Shown here: piece after piece, positions 58,078-64,000 of the stretch | Layout: each line of letters begins with the position of its first letter | How positions within the stretch are numbered: position 1 is the first letter of the stretch | DNA from: Nicotiana tabacum | Lineage: Eukaryota; Streptophyta; Magnoliopsida; Solanales; Solanaceae | DNA length: 64,000 nucleotides | Assembly (NCBI RefSeq): GCF_000715075.1 | Contig: NC_134095.1 | Coordinates: 66,283,990-66,347,989 of the forward strand | Direction: 5' to 3' | The notes under the pieces: generated by a model | Databases searched by the model: none | What the model was told of the DNA's origin: nothing | What the model saw: only the letters and a program-made list of their open reading frames with translations | Made by a program: the position numbers and the translations under genes

Positions 58078-60270
58078 TCATTTCACTGTCATGTCATCCA
58101 GCTGCAACAACATAGAGGTGGGTCTAGTTTTTCCAATGCCCAACCTCTTATAAATCGCCAGGGGCATAAGATTGATGCTGGCCCCTAGATCACACAGTGC
58201 TTTAGCAAAAGCAAAATTATCAATAGTGCATGGAATTGTAAAGCTCCCTGGGTCAGACAGCTTTTCTGCAATTGGTCTAGTCACCACTGCACTACATGTC
58301 TGAGTAAGAGTAATTGTGGCCAAGTCTTGGAAATCAAACTTTCGGGACATCAAGTCCTTCATCATTTTTGCATACCCAGGCATCTCCTTCAAAGCTTCAA
58401 TCAATGGTATGTTTACCTGGATTTGTTTCAGCATTTCGAAGAATTTCTTGTATTGTTCCTCCTTTTGATACTTAGCCAGCCTCTGAGGGAAAGGTGCAGG
58501 AGGTCTCTTCTTCCCAACCAACTGGGATTGATCCTTATCAGCTGCTACATCAACTACTGGTTCCTGGACTATCTCAGCTTCTTTCTCGGTCGCATTCTGG
58601 ATGCTATTTTCTTCCTGGGCAGGCTGGACTGGCACCTCTGTCAGTTTCGTTGACTCATCCATCTCAATGGGTACTGGTATAAGTGTCTTAGCTTGTTTAG
58701 TTTCTTGAGCCCTCTCTTTCTCTACATCCAGATCTCTGCCATTACGTAGACTTACCGCCATCAGCTGCTTTGGGCCTTGATCTTTTGGATTTATCTGGGT
58801 GTCTGCAGGTAGTGTCCCATGAGGACGATTGTTCAGAGACATAGAAATTTGGCCCACCTGCACTTCAATATTCTTGATTGTTGCATCATGTGTATCCACT
58901 CTCTCATTAATCTTTGCATTAGACCCAATAACCTGCTGCATCATTGCCTCAAGTCTAGCAAACCCATCTTCCTGCCTTCCACCATGCTGCTGCTGAGGAG
59001 GGTGATACCCCTGCTACTGATTCTGATTATTATATCCCTGTGGCCTTGGGTAAGGTGCCATATTGTTAGGGGGTCTCATACCTCCCATGTTTCCATTGTT
59101 GAATTGTAGATGGACTGGCCTATATTGCTAATTTTGCTGGGCCCAATTCTGACCACCCTGTCTCTGGACTCTATAATTAGAAACATAATTCATGTCTTCA
59201 GGGTAGTGGTGATGATCATGTTCTATATTCCATTGGTTACCAATTGGCTGACTAATGCAAGATGCGCACAAGCTCCCATTGGTAGTATCTACGATGTGTA
59301 CCTGCTACTTCTGCCCTGACTCTTCCACCTTTTTGGTGAGTATACTCATCTGTGTCAATAAGGTGGCCATATTTTCAGCCATAGAGTTAGATGGATCTAA
59401 GGGCAATGAGTGAACCACTGGAGTGATAGGTGCATTCCTGGTTGTCCATCCCGAATTTTGTGCCATCTTGTCAAGCAGACTCTGGCCTTCTCTCCATGTT
59501 TTGCTCAAAAATGCTCCACCAGCTGAAGCATCAACAATGTTTTTCATGCTATCTGACAATCCCATGTAAAACCGCTGCCCCAACATCAGATCTGGAATAC
59601 CATGGTGCAGGCATATAACCAGCATCCCTTTAAAGCGCTCCCATGTTTCATGCAGTGTCTTCATTTGTCTCAGTTTAAAACTCAAAATTTCATCAATTTG
59701 TTGAGCAGTCTTATTGGGTGGGTGGAACTTGTTATGGAATTGCCTGACTAACTCATCCCATGTTGTTATAGAATTTATGGGAAGTGAGTTTAGCCAAGTC
59801 TGGGCAGCTCCTGTCACTGAGAATGGAAACAATAATAGCTTGATTGCTTCAGGAGTTACGTTGGGCTGCCTTTGGGTTTTGCAGATAGAGAGGAAGTTCT
59901 TCAAGTGCTGCTGAGGATCTTCGACTTGCGACCCCGAAAATAGTCCCTTGTTCTGCAACAAGTGCAACATGTTATTCGTAATTTGGAATGACTCAGCCTG
60001 TATCTGCGGAACTACAATGGATGTGGACAGATTTTTAGCTGTGGGTTGTGCCCAGTCATAGAGAGCAGCCTCTGGCACTATTGGTATCGCTGGGTTTTCC
60101 TCGTGATCCCCCATGACTGTTTCAAATTGTGCAGTTGTTGGTTGTTGTTTGTTTTTCCGATTAGCCCGATTCAAGGCCTTGAAAACTTTCTCGGGATCTG
60201 ATAATGCTTCAAATACTTCACCAGATCTCGATGGGTTTCTATGCATGCACCTGTGCAACCAAGTCAACAA
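58078..60270 (-). pseudogene. Gag and protease N-terminal part of element C
   Basis: One frame from the ATG at 60270, interrupted by TAG codons at 59305-59307, 59128-59130 and 59014-59016 and by TGA at 58078-58080. The gag core includes LLPFSVTGAAQTWLNSLP, WDELVRQFHNKFHPP and HETWERFKGMLVICLHHG. Gln-rich sequence follows (59270-58950), then a hydrophilic linker and the protease start [19 protein letters not shown] (about 58195-58140), with Asp-Leu-Gly-Ala as active site. The ATG lies 98 bp downstream of the primer site. No zinc knuckle is clear. Confidence 0.9.
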
Positions 60271-60367
60271 ACATTAAAATTTCAATGTAAAAATTGGGTA
60301 TAGAGAAAAAATGACTACAATAAGAATTTTTGTACTTCTTTCAATTGTAATTGATAACTCCGTTAAT

Positions 60368-60385
60368 TCCCCGACAACGGCGCCA
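60368..60385 (-). other. Primer binding site of element C (tRNA-Asp type)
   Basis: The minus strand reads TGGCGCCGTTGTCGGGGA, one base from the TGGCGCCGTTGCCGGGGA form typical of Athila/Tat elements primed by tRNA-Asp. It lies five bases inside the 5' LTR end. Confidence 0.88.
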
Positions 60386-60390
60386 AAATT

Positions 60391-61688
60391 TAATCACGCC
60401 CAACTATACCTTATAAAAGGACAATGCGGACGTTGCAAATATAACCTGAGTATTTATGCCCAGAGTCGAATCCACAGAGAATTAACCTATCAATTACTTT
60501 CGTTGGAATTACTAAATTCTTTAGAATCAACTTCCCCAAACGTTGTGAATAACAGTTGATGGTATATTTAATAACTAAGATTGAAAGTTAATAAACAGTT
60601 GTAAACTAAATATGCTTAAGTTGTGAACAATAATGAGAAGGTTCTAAGGTAGTGATTTCCCCTATTGATGGAATCCCTTCTATTTATGTTTCATATAGAT
60701 TTACCAACACATCTCTATCAACCATGAACACTCTTTTTACCATGAATCTCTCCCGAGTAATCACGATAATTTACTAGACGCACTCTCCCGAGATACGCTA
60801 GTTGGCTTTGTTTATTACAGTTCACTTTAGATTGCACCAAAGACTTCGTTATCTCTAATCACGCCTTTAAACCCGCATTTATAGATCCCTCTTATACTTT
60901 GGGAGTGATGTTGTTCAACAATTACCTAAATATGCACTCTCTCCCGAGTTATGCATACTAAATAGGCACAGCTAATTGAGGATCCTATCAATTAACCACA
61001 ACAAACACATAATTGAGCAAATAGAGATTAAACTGGCAAACTATATTAACATAATCAAGAAGTTCATCCTTCAATAGGTTCCATCAAAACCCTAGACAAA
61101 AGATTTAGCTACTCATGACAATGGGTAAATAAACTATGAAAATATTCATGATCAAAATTGCAAGAAAAATAAAGAGAAGAAGAAAATATGATGTTTTGGG
61201 TGATCTCTCACACTTGTTTCTCTTGCCAAAGTACTTTCTAAAACATTACATGCCTCCCTTGGACGAGTTCTATTGTTTAATATAGGGTTTTGGGCTAAAA
61301 ATCCCGTGGTTTGCACTTCAGTCCCTCAATTCTTTCGCTTCCTATCGCGGTCCTACCGCGGTTACGCCAGGACCGCAGCTAACTAGCCTCTCAGAATCCG
61401 CAACAGCCTTCTGCCGCGGTCCGACCGCGGTTACGCCGGGACCGCGGTAGTCCATCTCCAGTTCTGGTGTTGCTGCCTTCGTGTGGTGCACTTAGCGGAT
61501 ATTGTAAGATTAGTCTCTTTTTCTCCATAATTGATCCCAAAAGTACTCCATAGACTTCTTTTATTGTATATAGCCTGCAAAGCATGAAAAGCACTAATCA
61601 GAGCATTTTGTTATCACTTTTTACCATAAAAACTATACAAGAAGGTGTTTCTTTAGGGCCTAATTATAGTCCAATTCACCTATTATCA
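60391..61688 (-). repeat. 5' LTR of element C (1298 bp)
   Basis: Partner of 49742-51041. It begins TAATCACGCCC (TG changed to TA at the terminus) and ends ACCTATTATCA. The ACCGCGGT array (61345-61450) is better preserved than in the 3' LTR, where several CpG positions have become TpG or CpA. Confidence 0.92.
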
Positions 61689-61693
61689 AGCCC

Positions 61694-62910
61694 TGCACTG
61701 ATGGAGCACGGGACTAACTCTGAGTTGGAAGGGAACTAAGTGATGACTGGCCCTGATGAGAATTGTGAGAACCATGACCCGATGACGCCCCACGATAACC
61801 TGGGCAAGCTAGCTAAGCATGCCTGAATGGACGGCCTCTGCCGTGCTGAAACTGACCTCTCGAAGAATCACCACTGTAACTGCCAGATCCTCGAGGTATC
61901 TTGGCCTCCCTCTCCTCGCGCTCCTGGCGACTAACAGACTCAATCTCCCGAGCAATGTCTACAACCTTCTCAAAGGTAGCACCAATAACCCTCTCCATGG
62001 TCATGAGAATACGAAGTTGATTAGTGAGTCCATCAACAAACCTCCTAATCCTCTCTCTATCTGTCGGAACCATCCAAATAGCATGACGAGCTAACTCGGA
62101 GAACCTCATCTCATACTGTGTCATCGTCATCTCTCCCTGACACAGCCACTCAAACTCCTTACGTAGTTCCTCTCTGCGGGACTGCGACACATACTTCTCC
62201 AGAAAGAGAACAGAGAAATGTTGCCAGGTAAGGGCTGTTGCACCAACATGCCTACGCCTCTCAAAAGCCTCCCACCAAGTGAAGGCAGCTCCCGAAAACT
62301 AATAAGTAGTGAAAGCAACCCCGTTGGTCTCCAAAATACCCACTATACGAAGCATCCTCGCCCTTTGCACCACTGAAGTTCGGAGGCTGCAGTCTACCAA
62401 ACCTCTCCAACCTACGATGCTCATCCTCCGGCATAGCAGGAACTACATAGTCCTGAGCAACTGCAACCGGCTAGGTTGGATGTGCCCCCAGCGTCTAAAG
62501 TCCCTGCACGACCTACTCAGGCGTGCGAGCGGCGGAGTCTAATTGGCTCCCCCGGCCTGAGAAGTAGCTGCGGCTGTAGTGGCTAAAACCGCCTGAGCTA
62601 GGACAGTGCAAACTGATAAGATTTGAGCCAAAGCCTCGTGAATACCCGGAATCACAATGGGCACAGCTGGTGTCTGAGCTAGTGCTGTTGGAGCGTCCAT
62701 AACTGGGACCTGATCCTGAACCGGGGCAGCTGGTGGATCTGCAGGTGCTGCCCTAGCTGCTCTGCCCCTACCACGACCACGGCCGCGTCCTCGACCTCTG
62801 GTGGCCACAGTTGGTGGTACTGGTAGTTGTCCATCTTGACAGGTAGCGTGTGTCCTCACCATCTGTGAGAGAATAGAATAACAGAAGTTTAGTACTCTGA
62901 TCAACAAATT
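61694..62910 (-). pseudogene. Gag N-terminal part of element B
   Basis: On the minus strand it starts with a Pro/Ala and RGRGRGRGRG-rich N-terminus (62862-62540), stopped by a TAG where related gags have Gln. The gag core follows: RIVGILETNGVAFTTY, FSGAAFTWWEAFERRR and TALTWQHFSVLFLEKYV in shifting frames (62360-62190). The open stretch 62190-61813 carries QYEMRFSELARHAIWMVP, RIRRFVDGLTNQLRI and a basic tail. It continues at 49736 on the other side of element C. Confidence 0.85.
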
Positions 62911-63047
62911 TGCACGACAAGAATTTTAAGAATATGAAGTTTTCCTAAAGGTTATGCAGCCTCTCGAGGATAAATACAGACGTCTCCGTACCGATATGCG
63001 AGACTCTACTAAACCTGCTTAGGACTCGTGTGACCTATGTAACCTAG

Positions 63048-63059
63048 GCTCTGATACCA
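63048..63059 (-). other. Primer binding site of element B (initiator Met tRNA)
   Basis: The minus strand reads TGGTATCAGAGC, three bases inside the 5' LTR terminus at 63063. Confidence 0.9.
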
Positions 63060-63062
63060 ACT

Positions 63063-64000
63063 TGTCACGACCCTAAACCCGGACCCGGCTGTGATGGCGC
63101 CTCTCATGAAGACAAGGTCAGCTGACACTTCCCATATCCAATTATTAACAGTTAAACCATAAGAAATAAATCTAAAGCATGATAAGATAATCCAAAGTTA
63201 ATAGATAATAGCATAATTCACGAAAAATAACCCAACACAACCCGATACCAGGGTGTCACTAATCATAAGCATCTAACAAAACGGAATACTCCAAATATAT
63301 ATAACTACAGAGTTTAATACAGAAACTAAGAACATGAAGGAATAGGATAGGGAAGAGCTCCGGGCTGCGAACGCCAACAGCTACCTAGAGACTCCTCAGA
63401 TCCGCCTGAGCTGGAAATGATCAGCACTCAGGAGCGGGACCAGATACGCCTGAATCTGCACACAGGGTGTAGGGAGTAAAGTGAGTACTCCAACTCAGTG
63501 AGTAATAATCATAAATAAAGACTGAATGCAGGAAATCACGTAAGGCACAAGGCATGCTATAATGAAGCAGTAAAGCCATTTAAACAGTAAAACTAGTGAA
63601 ATGTAGGTAAAATCCTTTAACTCAAAATTTAGCTTCATGAAAAGCCCTTTTCAACAATTAAGCAGGTAATTGACAGTCAATTATGAAAAATAAATACATA
63701 AAGGTTCGCCCATCAGGCATAGTATTAACAAATTCGCCCCTCGGGCAACATCTCAGAACAATACCAGCCCCTCGGGCTCAAATCTCAGATCATAATACCA
63801 GCCCCTTAGGCTCAATCTCACATCACAATGGGTACCCGCACTCACTTGGGGGTGTACAGACTCCTAGAAGGGCCTCTTACGGCCCAAGCACAATATCAAG
63901 CCACCTCGTGGCATCATCACTAGGCCCTCGACCTCATATCAATCAAGCCACCTTGTGGCATACATATCTTAGGCCCTCGGCCTCATAATCAATATCAAAT
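63063..64000 (-). repeat. 5' LTR of chromovirus B (first 938 bp in the window)
   Basis: Begins TGTCACGACCC and is collinear with 43005-43950 of the 3' LTR, including the GCCCCTCGGGC hairpin array from about 63700. The element continues beyond the window. Confidence 0.9.

Larger units (their letters stand above)
49742..61688 (-). mobile_element. Athila-like Ty3/gypsy element C (11,947 bp), TSD AGCCC
   Basis: LTRs 49742-51041 and 60391-61688 are flanked by AGCCC at 49737-49741 and 61689-61693. On the minus strand the order is 5' LTR, tRNA-Asp-type primer site, gag, protease, RT, RNase H, integrase, spacer, env-like ORF, polypurine tract, 3' LTR. The primer type, the extra ORF downstream of integrase and the absence of a chromodomain fit the Athila lineage. 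The LTRs differ at about 54 of 1298 positions by my count (about 4%). It is inserted in the gag of element B. Confidence 0.94.
43005..64000 (-). mobile_element. Ty3/gypsy chromovirus B (Tekay/Del type), interrupted by element C
   Basis: Minus-strand element. Its 3' LTR is 43005-45961, the polypurine tract 45962-45974, and pol 46050-49380. Gag is split by element C (49380-49736 and 61694-62907), the primer site is 63048-63059, and the 5' LTR starts at 63063 and leaves the window. It is inserted in LTR A, with 5'-side target TGATA (43000-43004); the second TSD copy should be beyond the window. Its two LTRs differ by roughly 7% by eye over the first few hundred bases, which fits its being older than C. 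Confidence 0.9.

Overview
This is nuclear DNA from a flowering plant, almost certainly a member of the Solanaceae and plausibly Nicotiana. The basis is AT-rich sequence, one intron-split nuclear gene, a SINE whose body I recognise as a Solanaceae family, an RTE-type LINE with the (TTG)n tail known from Solanaceae, and heavy Ty3/gypsy nesting. The species is inference.

Only one host gene is supported: a four-exon gene (4076-9730, +) for the exon-junction-complex RNA-binding protein Y14/RBM8A. Its coding exons join in frame into 195 residues. The 3' LTR of a decayed Ty1/copia element ends only 258 bp before its start codon, in the same orientation. The introns carry two SINE-like copies, one SINE with a 16-bp target-site duplication (TSD) and a hAT-like MITE with a perfect 8-bp TSD.

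From 9.7 to 19.4 kb there is a mosaic of small DNA transposons (a 428-bp and a 980-bp element with 9-bp TSDs, a 944-bp hAT-like element with an 8-bp TSD), a minus-strand SINE, a plus-strand gypsy LTR fragment, and a 5'-truncated RTE LINE (minus strand) with a 15-bp TSD. From 19650 to 25671 lies a complete Ty1/copia element (called E here): about 99%-identical LTRs and a perfect 5-bp TSD, but a ruined interior. Then come a plus-strand gypsy LTR fragment (25.9-27.8 kb) and a minus-strand copia RNase H relic (29.2-29.7 kb).

The right half is a pile of minus-strand Ty3/gypsy elements. LTR fragment D (29726-33777) is interrupted by a deleted LTR, A'. Element A, a Tekay/Del-type chromovirus, has its 3' LTR to 35611, its interior at 35612-40435 and its 5' LTR from 40436. 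That 5' LTR is interrupted at 43004/43005 by a second chromovirus, B, which runs past the window end. B's gag is interrupted by an 11.9-kb Athila-like element C (49742-61688, TSD AGCCC) with a tRNA-Asp-type primer site and an env-like third ORF. The order of insertion is therefore A, then B, then C.

All pol genes are broken; I see no intact autonomous element. The most interesting structure is architectural. The roughly 2.95-kb LTRs of A and B, and the LTR fragment D, each carry two arrays of short palindromic repeats at nearly the same distances from the same LTR end (about 0.65-1.1 kb and 1.93-2.25 kb), although the repeated motif differs completely between them. Element C has an analogous ACCGCGGT array in its LTRs and again in its pol-env spacer.
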